Shown here in pieces: positions 43,453 to 52,791 of a stretch of DNA of 64,000 nt (position 1 is its first letter; the number at the start of each line of letters is the position of its first letter). Made by a program: the position numbers and the translations under genes. A model generated the notes under the pieces. It searched no databases and was not told the origin of the DNA. It saw only the letters and a list, made by a program, of their open reading frames with translations. Source of the stretch: Flavobacterium johnsoniae (GTDB lineage: Bacteria > Bacteroidota > Bacteroidia > Flavobacteriales > Flavobacteriaceae); contig NZ_MLFK01000007.1 of assembly GCF_001879205.1 (NCBI RefSeq), positions 372,001 to 436,000 of the forward strand, read 5' to 3'.

Positions 43453-45321
43453 ATGCTAGAGCAAAATCAATATACCGAAGATAATATTCGATCACTCGAC
43501 TGGAAAGAACATATTCGTATGCGTCCAGGGATGTACATCGGAAAATTGGGAGACGGTTCTTCTCCGGACGATGGTATTTACATTCTTTTAAAAGAGGTTT
43601 TAGATAACTGTATCGATGAGTTCGTAATGGGCTCAGGAAAAACTATAGAAGTTACGATTAAAGACAAAACGGTTTCTGTTCGTGATTACGGACGTGGAAT
43701 CCCGTTAGGAAAAGTAGTCGATGTAGTTTCGAAAATGAATACAGGTGGAAAATACGATTCTAAAGCTTTCCAGAAATCAGTTGGTTTGAATGGGGTCGGA
43801 ACAAAAGCGGTTAATGCGCTTTCTAATTATTTCCGAGTAGAATCTGTTCGTGATGATAAACAAAAAGCGGCGGAGTTTTCTGCCGGAAATTTAGTTTCAG
43901 AAGAAGATGTAATTGAAACTACTAAGCGCAAAGGAACAAAAGTTACTTTTACGCCGGATGAAACGATTTTCAAAAACTATAAATTCCGTTTAGAATATGT
44001 GATCAAAATGGTCAAAAACTATTGTTACTTAAACAATGGTTTGACGATTATTTTTAACGGAGAAAAATATTATTCAGAAAACGGACTTCGTGATTTATTA
44101 GAAGAAACAATCAGTGAAGAAGATTTAGAATACCCAATTATCCACTTAAAAGAGCATGATATCGAGGTTGCGTTAACACACAGTAAAACGCAGTACAGCG
44201 AAGAATATCACTCTTTTGTAAACGGTCAGAATACCACGCAGGGAGGAACGCACTTAGCGGCCTATCGTGAAGCCGTTGTAAAAACGATTCGTGAGTTTTA
44301 CAATAAGAATTTCGAAGCATCAGATGTTAGAAAATCGATTGTAAGTGCAATTAGTATTAAAGTAATGGAACCGGTTTTTGAGTCTCAGACCAAAACAAAA
44401 TTAGGTTCTACAGATATGGGTTCTGATGACGGAACGCCGGCAGTTTCTGTTCGTACATTCGTTAATGATTTTATCAAAACCAAGTTAGATAATTACCTGC
44501 ATAAAAATCCAACGACAGCTGAAGCCTTATTGCGTAAAATATTGCAGGCAGAACGCGAGCGAAAAGAATTATCAGGCATTAGAAAACTGGCGACAGATCG
44601 TGCTAAAAAAGCCAATCTTCATAATAAAAAATTAAGAGACTGCAGAGCGCATCTTCCAGATACTAAAAACCCAAGAAACTTAGAAAGCACGCTTTTTATT
44701 ACCGAGGGAGATTCGGCTTCCGGATCGATAACAAAGTCGCGTGACGTGAATACGCAAGCCGTTTTCAGTTTACGTGGTAAACCTTTGAATTCATACGGAA
44801 TGACGAAAAAAATTGTGTATGAAAACGAAGAATTCAATTTACTTCAAGCCGCGTTGGATATTGAAGACGGATTAGAAAAACTACGTTACAACAATATCGT
44901 AATCGCAACCGATGCCGATGTCGATGGAATGCACATTCGTTTGTTGTTGATTACGTTTTTTCTTCAGTTTTTCCCTGAATTAATAAAAGAAGGGCATTTG
45001 TACATTTTACAGACCCCTCTTTTCAGGGTTCGAAACAAAAAAGAAACGATTTACTGTTATTCTGAAGAAGAAAGAAAAGACGCGATCGAAAAACTAAAAC
45101 CAAAGCCGGAAATCACCCGATTTAAAGGTTTGGGAGAGATTTCGCCAGATGAGTTCAAGAACTTTATTGGAGATACCATCCGCCTTGATCCGGTTATGAT
45201 GGATAAAAACACTTCGATTGAGCAGTTATTATCTTTCTATATGGGGAAAAACACACCAGACAGACAAGATTTTATTATCAAGAATTTGAAGGTGGAGATT
45301 GATGAGCTGGTGGAGGTTTAG
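43453..45321 (+). CDS. parE: DNA topoisomerase IV subunit B
   Basis: A 622-residue ATPase subunit of topoisomerase IV, which decatenates chromosomes. The GHKL ATPase domain has [26 protein letters not shown] and [17 protein letters not shown] transducer domain is followed by the TOPRIM segment ([10 protein letters not shown] and [12 protein letters not shown]), and the C-terminus has [14 protein letters not shown]. The short interface and its pairing with the following parC-type gene (not gyrA) favour ParE over GyrB. parC follows 55 bases downstream. Confidence 0.95.
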   Translation: MLEQNQYTEDNIRSLDWKEHIRMRPGMYIGKLGDGSSPDDGIYILLKEVLDNCIDEFVMGSGKTIEVTIKDKTVSVRDYGRGIPLGKVVDVVSKMNTGGKYDSKAFQKSVGLNGVGTKAVNALSNYFRVESVRDDKQKAAEFSAGNLVSEEDVIETTKRKGTKVTFTPDETIFKNYKFRLEYVIKMVKNYCYLNNGLTIIFNGEKYYSENGLRDLLEETISEEDLEYPIIHLKEHDIEVALTHSKTQYSEEYHSFVNGQNTTQGGTHLAAYREAVVKTIREFYNKNFEASDVRKSIVSAISIKVMEPVFESQTKTKLGSTDMGSDDGTPAVSVRTFVNDFIKTKLDNYLHKNPTTAEALLRKILQAERERKELSGIRKLATDRAKKANLHNKKLRDCRAHLPDTKNPRNLESTLFITEGDSASGSITKSRDVNTQAVFSLRGKPLNSYGMTKKIVYENEEFNLLQAALDIEDGLEKLRYNNIVIATDADVDGMHIRLLLITFFLQFFPELIKEGHLYILQTPLFRVRNKKETIYCYSEEERKDAIEKLKPKPEITRFKGLGEISPDEFKNFIGDTIRLDPVMMDKNTSIEQLLSFYMGKNTPDRQDFIIKNLKVEIDELVEV

Positions 45322-45376
45322 AAGAAAGAATAAAGAATTATAGAAGAATTTTTAGTAGTTATACTGAACAAAATAT

Positions 45377-48094
45377 ATGAAAGACGAAGAAGACGATAAC
45401 ATAATTCCAAACGACGACGAGAATAATTCAGATGAAAACCTGATGGATAATCAGGATGGAGATGACGATGAGATTATCGATGTAGATGCTAAGCATTTTG
45501 AAGGGCAGCATTTTTACGAAAACCAAGAAGAAGAAGGCGAAGACGTTATTACCAAAGTAACGGGAATGTACAAAGACTGGTTTTTGGATTATGCTTCGTA
45601 TGTAATTCTGGAACGTGCAGTTCCTGCTATCGAGGACGGATTTAAACCGGTTCAGCGTCGTATTATGCACTCTTTAAAAGAGCTGGATGATGGTCGATAT
45701 AACAAAGTTGCCAATGTAGTAGGGCACACCATGCAGTATCACCCACACGGAGATGCTAGTATTGGTGACGCCATGGTGCAGATTGGACAAAAAGATTTAT
45801 TAATTGACTGCCAGGGAAACTGGGGTAATATTTTAACAGGCGACGGAGCTGCAGCTTCGCGTTATATTGAGGCACGTTTATCTAAATTTGCTTTGGAGGT
45901 TTTATATTCTCCTAAAATTACAGATTGGGGTGTTTCGTATGATGGTCGTCGTGCAGAACCCAATAATCTTCCGGTAAAATTCCCGCTGCTTTTGGCGCAG
46001 GGAGCAGAAGGGATTGCGGTTGGACTTTCTACAAAAGTACTTCCTCATAACTTTAACGAGTTAATCGATGCTTCGATTAAAATTTTAAAAGGAAAAGCTT
46101 TTACGCTTTATCCAGATTTTATGACCGCTGGTATTGCCGATGTTTCCAATTATAACGACGGTATGCGTGGCGGACGTGTACGTGTGCGTGCTAAGATTTC
46201 GCAATTAGACAAGAATACATTGGTCATTACGCAGATTCCGTTTTCGACTAATACCTCAAGTTTAATTGATAGTATTTTGAAAGCCAATGATAAAGGCAAA
46301 ATCAAAATCAAGAAAATTGAAGACAACACCGCTGCCGATGTTGAGATTTTGATTCATCTTTTCCCGGGTGTTTCACCAGATAAAACAATTGATGCCTTAT
46401 TTGCTTTTACAGCCTGCGAAACTTCTGTTGCGCCTTTAGGTTGTGTTATTGAAGACAATAAACCGTTGTTTATAGGTGTTTCTGAAATGTTGAAAATTTC
46501 AACTCACAGAACAGTTGATTTGCTGCGTCAGGAATTAGAAATTCAGTTAGAAGAATTAAAAAACAAATGGCATTTTTCTACTTTAGAGAAAATCTTCATT
46601 CGCGAAGAAATGTACATTGACTTTAAATTGTATGGAGACAGAGAATCTCTTTACAAATATTTATATGATCGATTTGAGCCTTTCAAGAAATCATTCGTTA
46701 GAGAAATTACGGATGAGGATTTACAGCGATTGACTCAAATTCCGATGATCCGTATTACACGTTTCGATTCTGATAAAGCTGATGAATTAATTTCCAGGTT
46801 AGAAGAAGAAATGAAAGAGGTTGAGCATAATCTGGAGCATTTAACAGATTTTGCAATAGCTTACTTTACTAAATTAAAAGAGAAATACGGAAAAGGCCGT
46901 GAACGCCAGACTGAGCTTCGTGTCTTTGATAATGTTGAGGCTACAAAAGTAGTTTTACGTAACACAAAACTTTTTGTAAACCGAGAAGAAGGTTTCGTAG
47001 GAACCAGTTTAAAGAAAGACGAATACGTTGCTGACTGTTCTGATATTGATGATGTAATTGTGTTTTTGCGAGACGGAACCATGATGATTACAAAAGTTGA
47101 TGCCAAAACCTTTATCGGAAAAGATATTATACATGTTGCCGTTTTTGATAAGAGCGATAAACGTACGATTTACAACATGATGTATCGCGATGGTAAGTCA
47201 GGTCCTTCTTATATCAAACGTTTTAATGTGACCGGGGTAACGCGTGATAAAGCTTACGATTTAACTAATGGAACAAATGGTTCGCAGGTTGTATATTTTT
47301 CACACAATCCAAATGGAGAAGCCGAGGTCGTTACCATTTTACTGCGTCAGATTGGAACCATTAAGAAATTGAAATTCGATATTGATTTTGCTAAATTGGC
47401 GATCAAAGGCCGAGGATCAAAAGGAAATTTGGTGACTAAATATCCAATCAAGAAAATCGAATTAAAAGAGAAAGGAATTTCAACTTTACTGCCAAGAAAA
47501 GTTTGGTTTGATGATACGGTAAAGCGTTTAAATGTTGATGGAAGAGGCGAATTGCTGGGAGAATTTAAGCCAAGCGATAAAATCTTAGTAATAAGTCAGA
47601 CGGGTAAGTTGAAAGTTATTATTCCGGAATTATCGACTCATTTTGAGGAAGATATGATCGTTTTGGAAAAATGGAAGCCTAAAAAACCAATTTCAGCGAT
47701 TTATTATGATGGAGAAAAAGAACGTTATTTCTTAAAACGTTTTCTTGTAGAAAATGAAGGTAAAGAAGAGAGTTTTATTACTGATCATCCAAATTCGCAA
47801 TTAGAAATCGTGTCGACGGATTATCGTCCGGTGGCACAATTGGTTTTTGCTAAAGTAAAAGGAGTTCAAAAAGAAGATTTACATATTGACGTTGAGGATT
47901 TCATAGCTGTAAAAGGTTTTAAAGCTTTAGGAAATCAATTAACAACAGATAAATTAAAACAGGTTAATTTGCTCGATCCGCTTCCTTACGATGAACCCGT
48001 TGAAGAAATTCCTGAGAAACTAGAATTATCAGAAGACGATTCAGTCGAAACAGAATTAGACGACGATGGCCAGATAGGTTTGGTTTTAGACTAA
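45377..48094 (+). CDS. parC: DNA topoisomerase IV subunit A
   Basis: A 905-residue breakage-reunion subunit. After a very acidic N-terminal tail (about 1-50, DDDEIIDVDAK), the winged-helix domain has YVILERAVPAIEDGFKPVQR and the active-site Tyr163 in SRYIEARLSKF. A tower and coiled-coil region (about 370-510) and a C-terminal beta-pinwheel follow. I see no GyrA-box (QRRGG-type), which supports ParC over GyrA. It forms an operon with parE. The acidic tail is longer than in E. coli ParC. A terminator follows. Confidence 0.95.
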   Translation: MKDEEDDNIIPNDDENNSDENLMDNQDGDDDEIIDVDAKHFEGQHFYENQEEEGEDVITKVTGMYKDWFLDYASYVILERAVPAIEDGFKPVQRRIMHSLKELDDGRYNKVANVVGHTMQYHPHGDASIGDAMVQIGQKDLLIDCQGNWGNILTGDGAAASRYIEARLSKFALEVLYSPKITDWGVSYDGRRAEPNNLPVKFPLLLAQGAEGIAVGLSTKVLPHNFNELIDASIKILKGKAFTLYPDFMTAGIADVSNYNDGMRGGRVRVRAKISQLDKNTLVITQIPFSTNTSSLIDSILKANDKGKIKIKKIEDNTAADVEILIHLFPGVSPDKTIDALFAFTACETSVAPLGCVIEDNKPLFIGVSEMLKISTHRTVDLLRQELEIQLEELKNKWHFSTLEKIFIREEMYIDFKLYGDRESLYKYLYDRFEPFKKSFVREITDEDLQRLTQIPMIRITRFDSDKADELISRLEEEMKEVEHNLEHLTDFAIAYFTKLKEKYGKGRERQTELRVFDNVEATKVVLRNTKLFVNREEGFVGTSLKKDEYVADCSDIDDVIVFLRDGTMMITKVDAKTFIGKDIIHVAVFDKSDKRTIYNMMYRDGKSGPSYIKRFNVTGVTRDKAYDLTNGTNGSQVVYFSHNPNGEAEVVTILLRQIGTIKKLKFDIDFAKLAIKGRGSKGNLVTKYPIKKIELKEKGISTLLPRKVWFDDTVKRLNVDGRGELLGEFKPSDKILVISQTGKLKVIIPELSTHFEEDMIVLEKWKPKKPISAIYYDGEKERYFLKRFLVENEGKEESFITDHPNSQLEIVSTDYRPVAQLVFAKVKGVQKEDLHIDVEDFIAVKGFKALGNQLTTDKLKQVNLLDPLPYDEPVEEIPEKLELSEDDSVETELDDDGQIGLVLD

Positions 48095-48101
48095 AAAAAT
48101 G

Positions 48102-48135
48102 AAAACGCTAAGAAATTATTCTTAGCGTTTTTTTT
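48102..48135 (+). terminator. Terminator of parE-parC
   Basis: AAAACGCTAAG pairs with CTTAGCGTTTT around a short AT loop, with a T-run after it. Confidence 0.9.
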
Positions 48136-48279
48136 ATGGAATGTTAAAAGTTAAAAACCTTATAATTATATTTTTAAAACTTATTGGAGAAGTTTTTTTG
48201 AACTCCTTAAACATATATTTGTTTTTATAGTTCTTTGTTTCTACGAAACAGAAACGTAAGAATTACAAATTAATTGGAG

Positions 48280-48603
48280 ATGAAAAACAGTTATATTTTT
48301 CTAATATTATTATTTTGCAGCTGCACTAATAATAAGAAGTTTGATGGTTATGTATATGATTATGCTACAGAAAAACCAATTCAAAATGTTTTTGTAGATG
48401 TAAATGGCAATACAAGAAAAACAGATAGCACCGGATATTTTTGCGTGAAATTAAAACCAAATTTGCCGAGTATAATATATTTTAAAAAAGAAGGATATTT
48501 TTCTAAAAAAATATATCGAAAACCTGATTCATTAGGCAGATATAGCAAAGGAAAAACACATTGGAACAGAATCTATCTATACAATAAGGAAAGTGAATTC
48601 TAA
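48280..48603 (+). CDS. Small lipoprotein with carboxypeptidase-like domain
   Basis: A 107-residue lipoprotein (signal peptidase II site at about Cys14, LLFCSC) containing one short carboxypeptidase-D-like regulatory domain. Its features are FDGYVYDYATEKPIQNVFVD, then DSTGYFCVKLKPNLP and IYFKKEGYFSKKIY, the usual strand-turn pattern of that fold. It is small for a receptor; it may be a surface or periplasmic binding module. The start is ATG at 48280; a TTG six bases upstream is less likely. It converges with the peroxidase gene, sharing a terminator. Confidence 0.75.
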   Translation: MKNSYIFLILLFCSCTNNKKFDGYVYDYATEKPIQNVFVDVNGNTRKTDSTGYFCVKLKPNLPSIIYFKKEGYFSKKIYRKPDSLGRYSKGKTHWNRIYLYNKESEF

Positions 48604-48619
48604 TAGACCAACTAATAAA

Positions 48620-48650
48620 AAACGCCGGAAATTAAACTTTTCCGGCGTTT
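48620..48650. terminator. Bidirectional terminator
   Basis: AAACGCCGGAAA and TTTCCGGCGTTT form a perfect 12-base-pair stem between the convergent lipoprotein and peroxidase genes. Confidence 0.9.
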
Positions 48651-48665
48651 AAATTTGGTATTCGT

Positions 48666-50450
48666 TTATTGATACCTTTTGTCCGTAAGCGTTTTCATAA
48701 AAGCCACAAGAACTTGTTCTTCTTTTACCGTTAAATTGAGTTTGTCAAAAGGTAGAGTTTGATTTTCTACTTCATAGCCTAAACCTTGTCCGCCGCCTTT
48801 ATTGTAAAAAGAAACTACTTCTTCCAGGGTTCTAAAAACTCCGTTATGCATATATGGAGCAGTAATGGTAGCGTTTCTTACTGTTGGGGTTTTGAAAGCG
48901 CCTGCTAATTGCGGCATTTTGTTGTACAGGTAACGGCCTTTATCCGGACTTAATGTTTTTCCCGAAGCTTCATTTGGAGTTCCTATAACTTCATGTTCAG
49001 TTTTAGAATAACTAGGCGGAACCGTTCCGTTAAACAAAGGCGTAAAATGGCATGTAGCACATTTTGCTTTTCCCATAAAAAGGTTCATTCCCTCGATTTC
49101 CTGATTGTTGAGACTCTTTTTGCTTCCTCTCATATATTCATCAAATCTTGAATCGAACGAATTTAATGATCGTATGTAACTCGCAATCGCATTCTGAATC
49201 TGCCAGGCTTCTGGTTTTGATGTTTTTGGATATGCTTTTTTAAACAACTTAATGTAATCGTTATCCACTAGGATTTTAGCATGAATATTTTCCATAGAAC
49301 CATGCATTTCATCCTTATTCTGAATCACATCAACACTTTGTTTTTCTAAATCTAACTGGCGCATATCCCAAAATTGAGCATTTTGTAGTGAAGCATAAGT
49401 TAGAGTTGGCGTATTTCGGGCTAAATTAGATCCGGTCAGGGAAATGTTTGTTTTTAAACCATCAGTAAATGCTTTTTCTGGATGATGACAGCTTGCACAG
49501 CTTCGATCGTTGTTTTTAGAAAGACTTTTGTCATAAAACAATTTTTCTCCCAAAACAGCTTTTTCTTTCGTAAAATTATATTCGTCTGAAAGTACAAATG
49601 CGTTTACATCAAAAGCATCTTTATCAAATAAAGTTTCAATTGTGGGTTTTAATGGACTGCTTTTTTTTACGTTTTTAATGTTTTCTTCCTTTTGGAACGC
49701 TTTTATCTTTTTAGAAATCGGATTGAGATATTCGGATATAAAAACAGCTCGGTTAAAAGCATTAAAGTTGTTGTTCTTCTGGCAATAGTTTTGTGCTTTT
49801 GAAGTCAGTTTTTTTAATTCTGCTAATGATTTATTATGGGCATTTATTTTTTCCAGCGATTCAGGAATGACAATTAAACTTTGTCCGGCTTCTGGAATCG
49901 ACGATTGTAAAATCGGGCTGTCAAAGCCGGTAATTCCTAAAGCAATAACCCTGAATACATTCTGCTGAATCGCATCCAAAACATAATCATCACTGATAGT
50001 AATAACTTCAAATGTACTTTTCAGCTGCTTTACATTCGATTGAAAAATATTTAATTCCCTGATAAGATTTTCTTTGTTTTCAGCTTCATATTCAGGATAA
50101 ATCATTTCTTCCATAACCTGAAAACCGTGTGGCTCAAAAGATCTGTTTTCTTCTAATTCCATTTCATCCAATGCCGGGCCGTTCATAAATCTGGCAGTTT
50201 CCGGAATAAAATATTCAATCGCCCATTCGACCTTTTTATAAACCAGACGGGATTTTTTAAACTGCTCCAGAATGTCTTTTTGAGATGAATTATTACTTAC
50301 AAGTTTCTGAAATTGAATAATTTCATTGCTTAACTTAGTTAAATCAACAAGCAGATTTTGTTTAATCGTTGTTTTTGAAACTTCATTTTTTTGACATGAA
50401 AAGAAAAAACAAAGCGTTGACAATAGGAAAATAAAGTGTTTTAATTTCAT
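48666..50450 (-). CDS. Diheme cytochrome c peroxidase (MauG-like) with N-terminal imelysin-like region
   Basis: A 594-residue lipoprotein (site at about Cys19, FFFSC). Residues about 30-260 are helical, with ETARFMNGPALDEMELEENR and HGFQVMEEMIYPE, reminiscent of imelysin/EfeO domains. Residues about 280-594 form a diheme peroxidase, with heme sites CASCH (318-322) and CATCH (464-468) and C-terminal TPTVRNATITAPYMHNGVF. It would reduce peroxide in the periplasm with electrons from a c-type carrier. The N-terminal assignment is by resemblance; GFQVMEEMIY has Gln where imelysins have the metal-binding His. Confidence 0.85.
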   Translation of the reverse strand: MKLKHFIFLLSTLCFFFSCQKNEVSKTTIKQNLLVDLTKLSNEIIQFQKLVSNNSSQKDILEQFKKSRLVYKKVEWAIEYFIPETARFMNGPALDEMELEENRSFEPHGFQVMEEMIYPEYEAENKENLIRELNIFQSNVKQLKSTFEVITISDDYVLDAIQQNVFRVIALGITGFDSPILQSSIPEAGQSLIVIPESLEKINAHNKSLAELKKLTSKAQNYCQKNNNFNAFNRAVFISEYLNPISKKIKAFQKEENIKNVKKSSPLKPTIETLFDKDAFDVNAFVLSDEYNFTKEKAVLGEKLFYDKSLSKNNDRSCASCHHPEKAFTDGLKTNISLTGSNLARNTPTLTYASLQNAQFWDMRQLDLEKQSVDVIQNKDEMHGSMENIHAKILVDNDYIKLFKKAYPKTSKPEAWQIQNAIASYIRSLNSFDSRFDEYMRGSKKSLNNQEIEGMNLFMGKAKCATCHFTPLFNGTVPPSYSKTEHEVIGTPNEASGKTLSPDKGRYLYNKMPQLAGAFKTPTVRNATITAPYMHNGVFRTLEEVVSFYNKGGGQGLGYEVENQTLPFDKLNLTVKEEQVLVAFMKTLTDKRYQ

Positions 50451-50467
50451 AATAGTATTGTAATAGA

Positions 50468-50498
50468 AACAACCCTTATTGAAAAAATAAGGGTTGTT
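50468..50498. terminator. Hairpin between the PhoX-like and peroxidase genes
   Basis: AACAACCCTTATT and AATAAGGGTTGTT are inverted copies around a short A-rich loop. It lies just after the PhoX-like gene and before the peroxidase start, so it may terminate the former or act in the leader of the latter. It lacks a strong T-run on either side. Confidence 0.6.
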
Positions 50499-50519
50499 AA
50501 TAGATTTTGGCTGTGCTTA

Positions 50520-52000
50520 TTATCGTTGTACGTTTCTAATAATTACAGTTTGTCCGCCCTCTTTGTTAGTTTGAGTTCCTGAGCCATCAGCATTTTTAAA
50601 TGCATCACTCTGCCAGGTATGAGGATGAATATTTACCGTGAAAGTATCTGGAACACCAATGATATCTGAAATGTCCTGCATTGCACCAAATTCCCAGCTT
50701 CCAAATCTCATTTCTCCGGTTTGGTTGTATAAAGTATTCCAGGCAGCATCAGTTCTTTTATGGTTCATGTTTAACCACGGTTTGTTTTGTTTTGTAGCGA
50801 TGTTGTATTGCCAGATGTATGAATCGTGTTTAGCATCAGCATAATAGCTGTCACCATCTTCCTGAATGTAAACATAGTTTTCTGTTACACATAAGTTATC
50901 TGGATTGATTATTCCGGTTCCGGGAGTACTGTCTCCTTCAACAGCTAACTCTAAAGTTCCTTTAAGAGGATCTGCAGCATCCATTTTTAGTTTATAAACG
51001 CGTCCCCACATAGTATATCCATCAACCGGAGCATTATTGGTAGCCTGACCTGTTGCTGTAAAATAAACTTCTCTATTGTTGCTTGCGCTTCCTTTCTGTA
51101 ATCTACATCTTCAACTCTTGAAAAACGAATTGCTTTTAAGTCATTTACAGTAGTATTAATTACTGCTCCTGTTAAGTTTTTAGCATTTGGAATTTCAACA
51201 AAAGAAACCGGATATGAACTGCCCAATTTCATGTCTGTTTCAACTTGGTTTCCGTCAGTTCTTTTTAGGGCGTATAATTTTCCGTTAGATAAATCACCAA
51301 CAGAACTCATGTACATAATCAATTGTCCGGCACTTACATGTGAAGTAGCATAAGATTGATCTTCTCCGATCAAAATAACGGTTTTACCAGGATAAGCATC
51401 TTTTGGAAGCGGTACAGCATTTTCCATACTTGCTTTTCCTAAAGCCGGTAAAACTCTGTCAGTTCTGCTCTTATCTGTAGATAATCCTAATGGGTTAATT
51501 CCGTGAACCATACTTTCCTGACCGCTTTCTCCTGCAGTTAAAAAGACAGGACCAAATCCGTGGATTTCCGGTGTTGCCAATGTTGCAGAACACAAACGTG
51601 TTAAACCTCCAACTCCGTCAACTAAATAATCTCCTTTTACAGGTTTAAAAGTTTTGTCTAAATAAACTCTGGAAACTGATTGAAGGATTTCGTGATTGGT
51701 AATTAAGATGTAACCATCTCCACTTGGATTTTTCATTAATCCTGCGCCATCAGGTTGTGCGCCATAAATAAAAGCAGGTGAATCCGGCAACACATCAGAA
51801 CTAGCAATTAAAGTGCTGATTTTTAAATTTTCAAAACCTGTCATTGGGTAAACAAAAGCAGGAACTTTTGAGTGAGAGGTAAAATCGATGCTTGTATTTA
51901 CATCGTTTGATGGTTCTTTGTTGTCATCATTTTGACAGCCTATTACAGAGAATCCTGTAATACCAAGCAATGCAACTGATTTTAAAAAATTGAATTTCAT
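50520..52000 (-). pseudogene. PhoX/DUF839-like phosphatase lipoprotein, broken by a one-base frameshift
   Basis: Two adjacent reading frames encode one protein of the PhoX (PF05787) type. The first part (52000 down to about 51094) has a lipobox (SVIGC), then GAGLMKNPSGDGYILITNHE, GGLTRLCSATL and TVILIGEDQSY. In the other frame the sequence continues GSASNNREVYFTATGQ, then CVTENYVYIQEDGDSYYAD. The frames join cleanly if one base is added in the run around 51093-51095. Loss of one A in a coding-strand AAA run, or an assembly error, explains it. The start is ATG 52000. A TAGCTTTG -7-like box at 52037-52030 lies inside the longer upstream frame. Confidence 0.85.
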
Positions 52001-52162
52001 AACTGTGTTTTTGTTTTTTTTGATTGAAGCAAAGCTATCTACCAAAAACAAAATAGATGTTATGGGAATTTTTTCTTATTGCTAATAAATAATAAGGCTT
52101 GTATTATTAAATCGTAAATTTTGGGCTCAAATGTAAATTTAAGCTTCTTAATAATATCTTAA

Positions 52163-52789
52163 TTATTTAAAAAGCTGGTTTAACGAAATTGCTTTTTTCT
52201 CACGTAATTTCTTTACGATTTTAAGAAATGCAATAGCAGTTATGTAAGCATCGCCTAAAGCTGTGTGACGGTCTTTTTTAGAAATATCAAACTTATCAGC
52301 CAGATCATCTAGAGTATAATGGTCTTTGCGCTCAAACAGATGTGACTTAATCAGCGTTTTTTTATACAAATAGGCCGTGTCTAATGTTTTATTGGTAAGT
52401 TCAGGAAGCCCATTTCTTTCGAGTGCTTTATTTATCATAGTGACATCAAAAATGGTATGATGAGCTATGATAATAGAATCGCCCAGAAAAGTTAAAAACT
52501 GTTGTAGAGCTTCTAATTCGGTGGGGCGTTTAAGAATAAAATCTCTTAAAATGCCATGAATCTGTGCTGTCGATTTATCGTAATGGTCCTGCTGTAAATA
52601 AATTTCCAGACTATCCTGTACAGAGATTATTCCGTTTTGAAGGACCAAAGCGCCAATGCACAAAATGCGGTCGTTTTCATAATCAAATCCTGTTGTTTCG
52701 GTGTCTAAAACTACAAATCTTGTTTCTTCGATAGTAATGTTTTCATCAAAGAGATTTTCTTCTTTTTTCCAAAAATTGAATAAACCCAT
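52163..52789 (-). CDS. DnaQ-like 3'-5' exonuclease (DEDDh)
   Basis: A 208-residue exonuclease of the DNA polymerase III epsilon fold. Exo I is VVLDTETTGFD (Asp29, Glu31), Exo II is IIAHHTIFDVTMIN, and Exo III is RHTALGDAYITA, which is the DEDDh form. It may proofread or trim DNA or RNA. It lies two bases downstream of the cNMP/CBS/DUF294 gene, a pairing seen in other bacteria and suggestive of a shared signalling role. There is no polymerase fusion. Confidence 0.9.
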   Translation of the reverse strand: MGLFNFWKKEENLFDENITIEETRFVVLDTETTGFDYENDRILCIGALVLQNGIISVQDSLEIYLQQDHYDKSTAQIHGILRDFILKRPTELEALQQFLTFLGDSIIIAHHTIFDVTMINKALERNGLPELTNKTLDTAYLYKKTLIKSHLFERKDHYTLDDLADKFDISKKDRHTALGDAYITAIAFLKIVKKLREKKAISLNQLFK

Positions 52790-52791
52790 TG

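Noticed and set aside
50520..52000. Programmed frameshift in the PhoX-like gene
   Set aside because: No canonical slippery heptamer is present at 51093-51095; a one-base loss or sequencing error is simpler.
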